Source of the DNA: a virus
DNA: 23,917 bases
Virus record (IMG/VR): IMGVR_UViG_3300030382_001506
Location: 1-23,917 of that record
Direction: 5' to 3' (one strand)
A program made the translations under genes and the position numbers. Below the pieces are notes generated by a model. The model saw nothing but the letters and a program-made list of their open reading frames with translations, did not search any database and was not told the DNA's origin. Shown piece by piece: positions 1-7,439 of this stretch (its first letter is position 1; every line of letters starts with the position of its first letter).

Positions 1-894
1 CTTTTCAAAGCTTATGAGTCAGCAACGATAGCTAAAGGAACTGTACAGAACCGTCAACTAAAGAACGGTAAGAGTCTACAGTTCATCTTCACTGGCCGTA
101 TGCAAGCAGCTTATCATACTCCTGGGGAACCGATTCTTGGATCGGGTGATCCACCAGTAGCAGAGAAGACGATCGTCTGTGACGACCTTCTCATAAGTTC
201 TGCTTTCGTATACGATCTAGATGAAACACTTGCTCATTACTCACTCAGAAGTGAAATCAGCAAGAAGATCGGTCACGCTTTGGCCGAAGCATATGATAAG
301 AAGGTATTCCGTACCATCGCACTAGCAGCTCGTGAAGCTCATCCAATCACTGCATCACCAGGCCCAGAGCCAGGCGGTTCAGTTATCAAGATTGGTAGCA
401 ACAACGAGTATGATGCTCAGAAATTGGTGGATGCATTCTTTGAGGCAGCTTCAATCCTTGATGAAAAGAACCTACCTAAGACTGGTAGAACTGCAGTACT
501 CGCACCTCGCCAGTACTACGCTCTCGTATCTCAGGTTGATTCAAACATCCTTAACCGTGACTACGGTAATACACAAGGTAACTTGAACTCGGGTGAAGGT
601 CTGGTATCTATTGCCGGTATCAACATCCAACGTTCCAACAACCTACCTTTCCAAGCTGGTACTATCAATAAGCAGTCTGGTGAAAACAACGATTATTCCG
701 GTGCTTTCGCTGCACATGCAGGTTTGATTTATCAGAAGGATGCGGCTGGTGTTGTAGAAGCAATCGGACCACAAGTACAAACAACTGGAGCTGACGTTAA
801 GACAATGTATCAAGGCGACTTGATCGTTGGACGTCTGGCAATGGGTGTAGGTACATTGAACCCTGCTGCTGCAATTGAAATACAAACTGCTTGA
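1..894 (+). CDS. Major capsid protein, T7 gp10-like (5' partial)
   Basis: This gene forms the icosahedral head shell of the virion. The reading frame is open from the first base, so the start lies upstream; 297 residues are visible and T7 gp10A has 345, so roughly 30-60 N-terminal residues are missing. The visible N-terminal stretch contains KNGKSLQF and, at about residues 37-44, AYHTPGEP, resembling the E-loop region of T7 gp10. The SNNLPF segment and the C-terminal IVGRLAMGVGTLNPAAAIEI strand are also typical of this HK97-fold family. Codon use is richer in G/C-ending codons than in most downstream genes, as expected for a very highly expressed protein. The stop lies just before the ribosome site of the next small gene. 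I see no C-terminal extension or clear slippery site of the kind that gives T7 gp10B. Identification is from the motifs plus position directly upstream of gp11 and gp12 homologues. Confidence 0.93.
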   Translation, partial: LFKAYESATIAKGTVQNRQLKNGKSLQFIFTGRMQAAYHTPGEPILGSGDPPVAEKTIVCDDLLISSAFVYDLDETLAHYSLRSEISKKIGHALAEAYDKKVFRTIALAAREAHPITASPGPEPGGSVIKIGSNNEYDAQKLVDAFFEAASILDEKNLPKTGRTAVLAPRQYYALVSQVDSNILNRDYGNTQGNLNSGEGLVSIAGINIQRSNNLPFQAGTINKQSGENNDYSGAFAAHAGLIYQKDAAGVVEAIGPQVQTTGADVKTMYQGDLIVGRLAMGVGTLNPAAAIEIQTA

Positions 895-902
895 GGTTAA
901 TC

Positions 903-1088
903 ATGTCAGTTAAACCAGGAACAACATCAAAGAAAACTATTTCTGCTGCTAATGGACTTGGATCACTTGATGCACCTTCTTCTAAAACTGGAGTAGGTTC
1001 AGAAACAATGAATCCTCCTAGTCCTGTAGAATATGGTAGAGCAATTCTTAATTATTCTACTGACTTTGCAGATGCAAGTTCTCTATAA
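903..1088 (+). CDS. Small hypothetical protein after the capsid gene
   Basis: This predicts a 61-residue soluble protein rich in Ser, Gly, Thr and Pro, starting MSVKPGTTSK. I chose the ATG at 903 because GAGG at 893-896 sits six bases upstream; the same frame could begin at a TTG at 891, which would be inside the capsid stop region. There is no membrane segment, and the composition suggests a largely unstructured chain ending in a short ordered piece (VEYGRAILNY). It lies between the capsid gene and the capsid-module terminator, so it is expected to be transcribed at the same high level as the capsid protein. That position is compatible with a minor head or decoration component, but no family is recognised and this role is only an inference. 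Confidence 0.7.
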   Translation: MSVKPGTTSKKTISAANGLGSLDAPSSKTGVGSETMNPPSPVEYGRAILNYSTDFADASSL

Positions 1089-1104
1089 TTTAATATAAAT
1101 AATT

Positions 1105-1410
1105 ATGGCTATTGTAAACGCATCAGTGGCCGCAGGCAATAATGGTGTCTGCGGGCCAACTAAAACACTAATTGATGCAGGTGCTAGTTTACCATACGCT
1201 ACTGTAACAGGTACCCTAGCTGGTAACAATTTAGATGGAAACAAATCCACTGCTCTTAGATTTTCTGTAGCAGGCACCCAAGGTGGTGCTGTAGCTTTGA
1301 AATCTGAAGTCTACTCTGAAACCATGTGTTTCCGTACAGCCTATGTAGGGCAAGACGGTGACACTGGTGTCGAAGCAGACGGCGGTGATACACAAGCAAG
1401 AGGTGACTAA
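1105..1410 (+). CDS. Small hypothetical protein, possible head-associated component
   Basis: This predicts a 101-residue acidic, Gly/Ala/Thr-rich protein beginning MAIVNASVAAGNNG. The alternation of small and beta-branched residues (for example ATVTGTLAGNNL and ALRFSVAG) suggests a beta-rich fold, and there is no signal peptide or membrane helix. Two cysteines, Cys15 and Cys75, are present. The ATG at 1105 is preceded by an AT-only stretch (1086-1104) with no recognisable ribosome-binding site, so initiation may rely on an unstructured leader. The gene ends ten bases before the strong terminator at 1421, making it the last gene of the capsid transcript. Such a position and composition would suit a capsid decoration protein, but I recognise no family and do not assign a function. 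Confidence 0.72.
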   Translation: MAIVNASVAAGNNGVCGPTKTLIDAGASLPYATVTGTLAGNNLDGNKSTALRFSVAGTQGGAVALKSEVYSETMCFRTAYVGQDGDTGVEADGGDTQARGD

Positions 1411-1420
1411 CCTCAATATA

Positions 1421-1444
1421 GGGGGCTTCGGCTCCCTTTTTTTT
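1421..1444 (+). terminator. Rho-independent terminator with UUCG tetraloop
   Basis: A six-base-pair stem GGGGGC/GCTCCC (one G-U wobble) at 1421-1426 and 1431-1436 closes a TTCG loop and is followed at once by eight T (1437-1444). C(UUCG)G is an exceptionally stable tetraloop. It lies between the capsid module and the tail tubular protein A gene, the same place as the T-phi terminator of T7 between genes 10 and 11. It probably reduces, rather than abolishes, transcription of the tail genes relative to capsid. Confidence 0.92.
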
Positions 1445-1461
1445 ATTTACAAATATTAACT

Positions 1462-2106
1462 ATGGCTTACCCTACCACTAACGCTGCTGAAGAACTACCT
1501 GCTGTCAATGAAATACTGGCGTCTGTGGGTCAGGCACCTGTCACCACCCTCGATCAAACCAACCCGGACGTTGCGATTGCTTACGATACATTAACTAATG
1601 TTTCACGAGAAGTACAGGCAGAAGGCTGGACGTTTAATACAGAGGAGTATGTTAAATTTACTCCTGATTCAGATAATGAAATACAGATAGCAAATAATAT
1701 ATTACAAATAGATTTACATGATGAAGTAGATAATCAATATGAAGCTATTAGAAAAAAAGACCTAAGTGACGGTATTTTAAAATTATATGAAAAAGTAAAT
1801 CATACCTTTACTTGGGATTCAACTAAGTGGTCTGAAGGTGTGAGATGCAATGTTGTATATCTTTATGACTGGGTTGAATTACCTATACCTGTTCAAGACT
1901 ATATTGTAGCAAGAACAGCTAGTATTGTATCTAGCAGGATAGTTGGTGATCCTCAACAGTATCAAATGCTTTCACAAAAAGAACAATGGAATAGATCACA
2001 AGCCTTAGAGTATGAATGCAGGCAAGGTGATTATACATTCTTCGGGCATCAAAGAGGTAAGAAACCTTATGATGCTTATCAACCTTATAAAGCTCTATAC
2101 CGATAA
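1462..2106 (+). CDS. Tail tubular protein A, T7 gp11-like
   Basis: This 214-residue protein (T7 gp11 has 196) forms the adaptor ring that connects the portal to the tail nozzle and fibres. The N-terminal part matches the family closely: AAELPAVNEILASVG-type sequence at about residues 9-23, then VQAEGWTFNTEE at about residues 51-62. The C-terminal half has the expected helical pattern, with YIVARTAS and a final acidic/aromatic segment ending QGDYTFFG before a basic tail. The start ATG at 1462 follows the terminator by 17 bases. The stop overlaps the start of the next gene (TAATG, 2104-2108), suggesting translational coupling. Codon use changes visibly near 1640, from a mixed, GC-richer N-terminal part to very AT-rich codons. 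Assignment is confident from the N-terminal motif and gene order. Confidence 0.93.
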   Translation: MAYPTTNAAEELPAVNEILASVGQAPVTTLDQTNPDVAIAYDTLTNVSREVQAEGWTFNTEEYVKFTPDSDNEIQIANNILQIDLHDEVDNQYEAIRKKDLSDGILKLYEKVNHTFTWDSTKWSEGVRCNVVYLYDWVELPIPVQDYIVARTASIVSSRIVGDPQQYQMLSQKEQWNRSQALEYECRQGDYTFFGHQRGKKPYDAYQPYKALYR

Positions 2107-5100
2107 TGGCAGCTGTAACTCAAACAATACCTAATTTCTTAGGTGGGGTATCTAACCAACCCGACGATAAAAAAATCTCAGGGCAAGTAACTGAAGCAAT
2201 TAATGCTTACCCTGATCCTACATTTGGTCTTACTAAAAGACCAGGTTTCAAATTTATAGCAGAGTTAGCTGATGGTATAACTACTGGAGGTTCAGACTTT
2301 GATGCTACAGATTTAGATAATGCTAAATGGTTTTATTATAACCGTGATACAGATGAAAAATATATAGGATGTATAGTAGGTAAAAGTACAGCCTCTTATG
2401 GTGAAATACATGTATGGAATACTATACTTGATGACGCAGTGGTAGTGACTGTTGATACTATTGTAGGTGGATCTGGTTATTCAGCTGGGGCTGTTGGTAC
2501 ATACCTTAATACAACTTCAGATGGGTCTGGTACTGGATTGACACTTAGAATAACTTCTGTCAGTACTGGTGCTATAACAGGTTTAGAAGTCATTGATGGC
2601 GGTAAAGGATATGCTGTTGATGAAACGATTACTATTCCTGGTGGTTCAAGTGGTACATGTGATGTAGCTACTATATCAAATGGTGTCTTTAAAAAGTGTC
2701 ATATGACTTATGGTACTGATGCTAGGGATTACTTAGGTAAGAAAGAAACAGCTGACGCTGTAGCTTCCACAAGTGCAGAAGATTATGATTTCTTAACTAT
2801 TAGAGATACTACTATTATTACAAATAAAAATAGGGTAATTACTACACAAGCAGTTCCTTCTTTTACAGCTAATAAAAAAGCTACTATTAGAATACACTCA
2901 GTAGAATACAGTTCTAAATATGAGGTTACATTAGTTACAGGTGGTACTACTTATGTAGCTACATGTAAAACTAGAGCTGGTGATACTGCGGTTAATGATG
3001 CTGATAATACTTACTTCCTTAGTGCTAATGATATATTAAGTGACTTACGAGCTGGTACTGAATCTGGTGATAACGAATATGCACACACTAGTGCAGCTAG
3101 TGGTATAAATGGTATAAGTGGTATAACTGCTGAAATAATTGGAACTACCCTTGAATTAACAGGTACTTCTGCTTTTACAGTTACTGTAACAGGTGGTAGA
3201 ACTGGTTCAGCTTTAACTGTTTATCAAAATACAGTTGATCTTATTACTGATTTACCAGCTGAAAGTGACCATGACCGTAAAGTAACAATAAATAATACAG
3301 CTTCTGCTTATGATACTTACTATACTAAATTTGTAGCAACTGATGGTGATAATGGACCAGGTGTATGGGAAGAAACTATAGCACCTAATGTGTCTCCAGG
3401 ACTTACAGATGCCACATTACCTCATAAACTATATAATGATGTAAGAAACCATTTTACATTTTCACAGATTAGCTATACTGATAGAATTGTAGGTGATGAT
3501 ACAACAAATGAACATCCATCATTTAATGGTAAGACTATACAACAAGCTTTTTATTATAATAATAGACTTGGTTTTTTAACAGAAGATAATGTTTCATTAA
3601 GTAAGTCTGCTGATTTCTATAATTTTTATATGACAACAGCTCAGATATCTACTGATGATGATCCTATAGATATCAGCTGTTCTAGTACTAAACCTGCTGT
3701 TCTACATGGCATTGTACCTTCAGCTAGTGGTCTACTACTTTTTAGTCAGAATCAGCAGTTTCTTATGTTTTCAGCTGATGGTAATTTAACACCAAACACA
3801 GCATTGATACGTGGTCTGTCTAATTTCAGAATGGATACCAAAATAGATCCTGTAGATACTGGTACGTCTGTAAGTTTTGTAAGTAAGACACATGATACAG
3901 CTGGTTTTACTAGAGTATTTTCTTTCCAACCACAAGGTATAGGTCAAACACCAAAGGTTGTAGACGTAGGACGTGTAGTAGCTGAGTATATACCTGCTAC
4001 TATTGATAGTTTAACTGCTAGTCCTCAGAATAGTTTCATTGCAATGTATGGTAAGACTTTAGATAAAGTATACTTCTTCCGTACTTATAATGATGGTGAT
4101 AGAGATATAATGCAGACATGGTTTAATTGGCAGTTACCAGGTGATGTACACTATGTAACTGTTGATGCAGATACTATGTATTCGGTTATAAAAACTGGTT
4201 CTAGTACTGCAGCAAGATATAACTTATGCAGTGCTACTATGACTCAAACTCCTGAAGAGGAGATTATAGTGACTGCAGAGGGTATACAGGTTAATCCTCA
4301 TATGGACTTTTATAAAGCTACAACAGCTGTAAGTCAGTATCCTATAGAAAGCGTAACAATAACTAATGAAGGGTCTGGTTATTCAGGTACTCCTACTGTA
4401 GCTATTGCAGCACCTGCTAGTGGTACACAAGCTACAGGGACTGCATCAGTCAGTGGTGGAGAAGTAACAGGTATTACTATTACTAATCCTGGTAAAGGTT
4501 ATGACCCTGCAAACCCACCTGCTGTTACATTCAGTGGTGGTGGTGGATCTGCTGCGGCTGGTACAGCTGTGGTATATAATGGATCTTATTGTGAAATACC
4601 TTTTAGTAATATAACAGCATTAAATCCTGTTGTAGTTATTTCTGGTAATGCTAGTGATGACTGGACTGGAACTACTGAATCTGGACTTACAATTACACCA
4701 GGACGTGTCACTGTTAATAGTGTAAATTATTATACAGTACCACGTAAGGATTTATCAACTTTTGCAGCTAATGTATTCTTAGGTTATAAATATAATTATG
4801 ATATAACTTTACCTAAACTTTACTATCAAAAAACACCTGATGGTAAGATGGCTGATTATACAGCTAACCTTACTATAGCTAGAATGAAGTTTTCTATTGG
4901 ACAATCTAGTGTTGTAGGTTTTAAAATAAAGAGGAAAGGAGTACAAGCAGAGACTGAATCATTCACAGCTGATGGTACTACTACTGCCTTTCATCCTAAT
5001 TTCAAAGTGATAGATAAAAGTGATGTAATTGTCAAAAGGAATAAAGCTAAACAAACATTGGTAACAACATTTTCAGGTAGCTCTGATGATCGAAAGAGTC

Positions 5101-5636
5101 AATATACACTTACTGATCATTCTACTCTTGAAGATCATGTAACAGTTACATTCGGCACAGCTCCTGCAAAGACTACATTTCCTGTAGAGTCTGGTCTTAC
5201 ACTTGGTACTGGATATTCTAATGGTAGTAATATTGCTACTACTGGAGGATCTGGTACAGGATTAACAGTTGATATAACTACATCTACAGGTAAAATAACT
5301 GCTTGTACTGTGAATCAATCTGGAACAGGTTATAAGATAAATGATATTATAACTGTTGCTACTGGTGGCGCAAACGCTCAATTAAGAATTGCAACACTAC
5401 CTGATGATATTGAAGTATATGTAGATAATTGGTTCACTTTACTGCCTACACAAGAAGCTAATTATTATCTAAGTGATGATGTCCCTTTAGATAAACAATC
5501 AACCTTTACTGTACCTATACATCAACGTACAGATAGTTATACATTAAGAGTATTCAGTAACTCTCCTTTTCCTATGGCATTGACATCATGCTCATGGGAA
5601 GGTACTTATTCACCCCGTTATTATAGACGAAAATGA
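2106..5636 (+). CDS. Tail tubular protein B (nozzle), T7 gp12-like, enlarged
   Basis: This protein builds the tail nozzle through which DNA leaves the virion. The start is typical of the family: QTIPNFLGGVSNQPD at residues 6-20 and GLTKRPGFKF at about 41-50. It has 1176 residues against 794 in T7 gp12. Part of the excess is three related glycine-rich modules with a GxGY signature: about residues 114-191 (GGSGY, GGKGY), 745-825 (NEGSGYSG, NPGKGY) and 1029-1097 (LGTGY, SGTGY). These look like short beta-rich domains inserted into the nozzle fold and probably decorate the outside of the tail. Core family segments include YYNNRLGFL and LLLFSQNQQFLM in the middle and TLRVFSNSPFPMALTSCSWEG near the end, separated here as RVFSNSPFPM and SCSWEG. 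It overlaps its neighbours by 1 base (TAATG) upstream and 4 bases (ATGA) downstream. Confidence 0.92.
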   Translation: MAAVTQTIPNFLGGVSNQPDDKKISGQVTEAINAYPDPTFGLTKRPGFKFIAELADGITTGGSDFDATDLDNAKWFYYNRDTDEKYIGCIVGKSTASYGEIHVWNTILDDAVVVTVDTIVGGSGYSAGAVGTYLNTTSDGSGTGLTLRITSVSTGAITGLEVIDGGKGYAVDETITIPGGSSGTCDVATISNGVFKKCHMTYGTDARDYLGKKETADAVASTSAEDYDFLTIRDTTIITNKNRVITTQAVPSFTANKKATIRIHSVEYSSKYEVTLVTGGTTYVATCKTRAGDTAVNDADNTYFLSANDILSDLRAGTESGDNEYAHTSAASGINGISGITAEIIGTTLELTGTSAFTVTVTGGRTGSALTVYQNTVDLITDLPAESDHDRKVTINNTASAYDTYYTKFVATDGDNGPGVWEETIAPNVSPGLTDATLPHKLYNDVRNHFTFSQISYTDRIVGDDTTNEHPSFNGKTIQQAFYYNNRLGFLTEDNVSLSKSADFYNFYMTTAQISTDDDPIDISCSSTKPAVLHGIVPSASGLLLFSQNQQFLMFSADGNLTPNTALIRGLSNFRMDTKIDPVDTGTSVSFVSKTHDTAGFTRVFSFQPQGIGQTPKVVDVGRVVAEYIPATIDSLTASPQNSFIAMYGKTLDKVYFFRTYNDGDRDIMQTWFNWQLPGDVHYVTVDADTMYSVIKTGSSTAARYNLCSATMTQTPEEEIIVTAEGIQVNPHMDFYKATTAVSQYPIESVTITNEGSGYSGTPTVAIAAPASGTQATGTASVSGGEVTGITITNPGKGYDPANPPAVTFSGGGGSAAAGTAVVYNGSYCEIPFSNITALNPVVVISGNASDDWTGTTESGLTITPGRVTVNSVNYYTVPRKDLSTFAANVFLGYKYNYDITLPKLYYQKTPDGKMADYTANLTIARMKFSIGQSSVVGFKIKRKGVQAETESFTADGTTTAFHPNFKVIDKSDVIVKRNKAKQTLVTTFSGSSDDRKSQYTLTDHSTLEDHVTVTFGTAPAKTTFPVESGLTLGTGYSNGSNIATTGGSGTGLTVDITTSTGKITACTVNQSGTGYKINDIITVATGGANAQLRIATLPDDIEVYVDNWFTLLPTQEANYYLSDDVPLDKQSTFTVPIHQRTDSYTLRVFSNSPFPMALTSCSWEGTYSPRYYRRK

Positions 5637-6085
5637 CCACTCAGAAAGAACGTGAGGTTTACGAAGAAGCTACTTTATTAATCATCTCAGAAGCTGCAGG
5701 TGAAAACTATGCAGCTCGTGATTATTTATGGAAGTTAGCTTGTGTATCAAGAACAGTCGATGACATCTTTGATCAAGATCAAGAATTAACACGAGAACAA
5801 TTATTAGAAGCTGTAGAATGGTTATTTATTAAGCTTCCTTCTAATCCTTTCTTTCAAGCTTATAGAGATACTCTACATTCTCAACATCTATCTATGTGGA
5901 ATGCATGGATAGCTGCTAACCAATGGGAACAAGGAGATGAAACTGATCAAATATATGGTCATGTTTGGCGTGATACTCATCATGAAGTATTTCCTATTGT
6001 TGCTCTTCTGACACAAGGGACTGCTAAAATGGAGGAAGTATCTTTAAAAATTAGACAATTATTTAAAAAGAAATTAGGAGAGTAA
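5633..6085 (+). CDS. Hypothetical helical protein in the gp13 position
   Basis: This predicts a 150-residue, mostly helical, soluble protein whose start overlaps the nozzle gene's stop (ATGA). It occupies the slot of T7 gene 13 between the nozzle and internal virion protein genes, but I see no similarity to T7 gp13, which is an acetyltransferase-like protein. It contains several Trp residues and a run VDDIFDQD at about residues 42-49, followed later by HVWRDTHHEVFPIVALL at about 109-125. The DDxxD-like run recalls class I prenyl-synthase aspartate motifs, but the protein is far too short for such an enzyme, so I treat this as coincidence unless a structure says otherwise. A role in internal-core assembly is plausible from position only. 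Confidence 0.8.
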   Translation: MTTQKEREVYEEATLLIISEAAGENYAARDYLWKLACVSRTVDDIFDQDQELTREQLLEAVEWLFIKLPSNPFFQAYRDTLHSQHLSMWNAWIAANQWEQGDETDQIYGHVWRDTHHEVFPIVALLTQGTAKMEEVSLKIRQLFKKKLGE

Positions 6086-6089
6086 CATT

Positions 6090-7433
6090 ATGAGCGGAGG
6101 TGGGGGTTCCAATAAAAAGCAGGTTAAAAAGCAATTTGAATATGATACTAAAAAGCATCAGTATGAATGGGACCAGATGAATATTGATCATGCTAATCAA
6201 GTAGATATGCATGACCTGCAGGTTAAGAATGCTGAGGCTGTAAGAACGGTTAAGAATAAACAAGCTCAAGATCAATGGGACTATAAGGATAAGATGCAGA
6301 CTTTTGATTATGCTAATCAAATGGCAGCTTATAATGCTAGTCAGAAAGCTTATGATAAACAGCTTGATTATAATAGTTTAGCTCAAGAGATTTCTGTCAG
6401 CGATAATAATAGAAAGTGGAATGAAAGATTAAAGGATATTGGATTTAAAAATGAAAACCTGTTAATGGATCTTCAGTTTAAGAAAGAAACAGCAGGTATA
6501 AAGAAAGTAAGTACTGCTCAAGATCTACGAAATGCTACTAAAGATGCTCAATTTAGTGCTCGTAGTTTACTATTTGATTTAGAGTCAGCTGAGAAAAAGG
6601 TTGCTGGTAAAAGAAGAGACCTTGATTTAAATGCACTACAAAAGGCTGGGTCTGCTAGAGCTACGGGTCAGACAGGACGTACTGCTAGAAGGAATTTACA
6701 AGCAGTATTATTCCAACAAGGTCAAGGGCAAACTCAGCTTCTTGATATGCTTACTAGCGATAAAGAAGCATATGGGTTAAAGATGGAACAAGTAGCTTCA
6801 AAATTAGCATCTACTAAAGATAAAGGTCAACTTAATTATACTCAAATAGCTAACGAAATAGTTCAAACTACTAAAGCAACAGGTTACAAACAAAAGCAAT
6901 TACAGCATAGTCAGTATAGTGCTTATCAACAATTACAAGCTGATCAAGCAGCAGTAGGTCTTAAGAAGTTAGGTGCTGACTTAGCAGCTGAAAATAAAAA
7001 AATGGGTAAACCTATTCAAAAACCATCTTTACCGCCACCATTTGAAATACCTAAACCAGAAACAAAAGCACCACCAGGACCACCAAGTCAAGAGAGATGG
7101 GATTCTGTTGCACCTATTAAAGGTGCTGTATCTAAACCTAGCATGTTCCAAAAGATAGCAGGTGTTGTAGGTATGGCTGCTAGTGCTGTTAGTCTGTTTT
7201 CTGATGATAGACTTAAATATGATATAACACGTGTAGGTACTTCTAAGAAAGGCATACCCAAGTATACATTTAAGTACAGATTTGATGGTAAACATGGTCC
7301 TACTTATATAGGTACATCCGCTCAAGATTTAATAGAAATGGGTCGTGAAGACGCCGTTGGAACAACTGAAAAAGATGGTTTCTACTACGTTGATTACAGT
7401 AAGCTGGACGTAGAATTTGAAAAATTAACTTAA
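6090..7433 (+). CDS. Internal virion protein, T7 gp14-like, with S74-type C-terminal domain
   Basis: This is an inner-core protein of the kind ejected into the host envelope on infection. It has 447 residues (T7 gp14 has 196). The ATG at 6090 has a good ribosome site (TAGGAG, about 6075-6080). After a glycine-rich start, residues about 10-310 are long charged helices rich in Lys, Gln, Asp and Tyr, likely coiled coil. A proline-rich hinge follows at about 311-335, then a hydrophobic helix, IAGVVGMAASAVSLF, at about 356-370. The last 77 residues begin with SDDRLK (Ser371, Lys376) and end with GFYYVDYSKL, the pattern of the intramolecular chaperone (peptidase S74) domain that self-cleaves before the Ser. 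The gene order nozzle-gp14-gp15-gp16 supports the assignment; the C-terminal call is from motif recognition. Confidence 0.85.
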   Translation: MSGGGGSNKKQVKKQFEYDTKKHQYEWDQMNIDHANQVDMHDLQVKNAEAVRTVKNKQAQDQWDYKDKMQTFDYANQMAAYNASQKAYDKQLDYNSLAQEISVSDNNRKWNERLKDIGFKNENLLMDLQFKKETAGIKKVSTAQDLRNATKDAQFSARSLLFDLESAEKKVAGKRRDLDLNALQKAGSARATGQTGRTARRNLQAVLFQQGQGQTQLLDMLTSDKEAYGLKMEQVASKLASTKDKGQLNYTQIANEIVQTTKATGYKQKQLQHSQYSAYQQLQADQAAVGLKKLGADLAAENKKMGKPIQKPSLPPPFEIPKPETKAPPGPPSQERWDSVAPIKGAVSKPSMFQKIAGVVGMAASAVSLFSDDRLKYDITRVGTSKKGIPKYTFKYRFDGKHGPTYIGTSAQDLIEMGREDAVGTTEKDGFYYVDYSKLDVEFEKLT

Positions 7434-7439
7434 AATTCA

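Noticed and set aside
643-885. Open frame on the minus strand opposite the capsid gene, and similar minus-strand frames across the window
   Set aside because: All lie opposite well-supported genes, lack ribosome sites and have unnatural composition; they are antisense shadows.
1060-1104. TATAAT at 1084-1089 with a weak TGAC-type -35 upstream, possible host promoter before the 101-residue gene
   Set aside because: The region is AT-only and the -35 match is poor; such matches are expected by chance in AT-rich DNA, and late genes of T7-like phages normally use phage polymerase promoters whose motif I cannot identify here.
2448-5397. Programmed frameshift or gene fusion to explain the long tail tubular protein B
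   Set aside because: The frame is continuous and the additional length includes internal repeated modules, so neither a frameshift nor a split gene is needed.
5755-5780. Prenyl-synthase (DDxxD) enzyme in the gp13-position gene
   Set aside because: The protein is about half the minimum size and no second metal-binding motif is visible; the run is probably chance.
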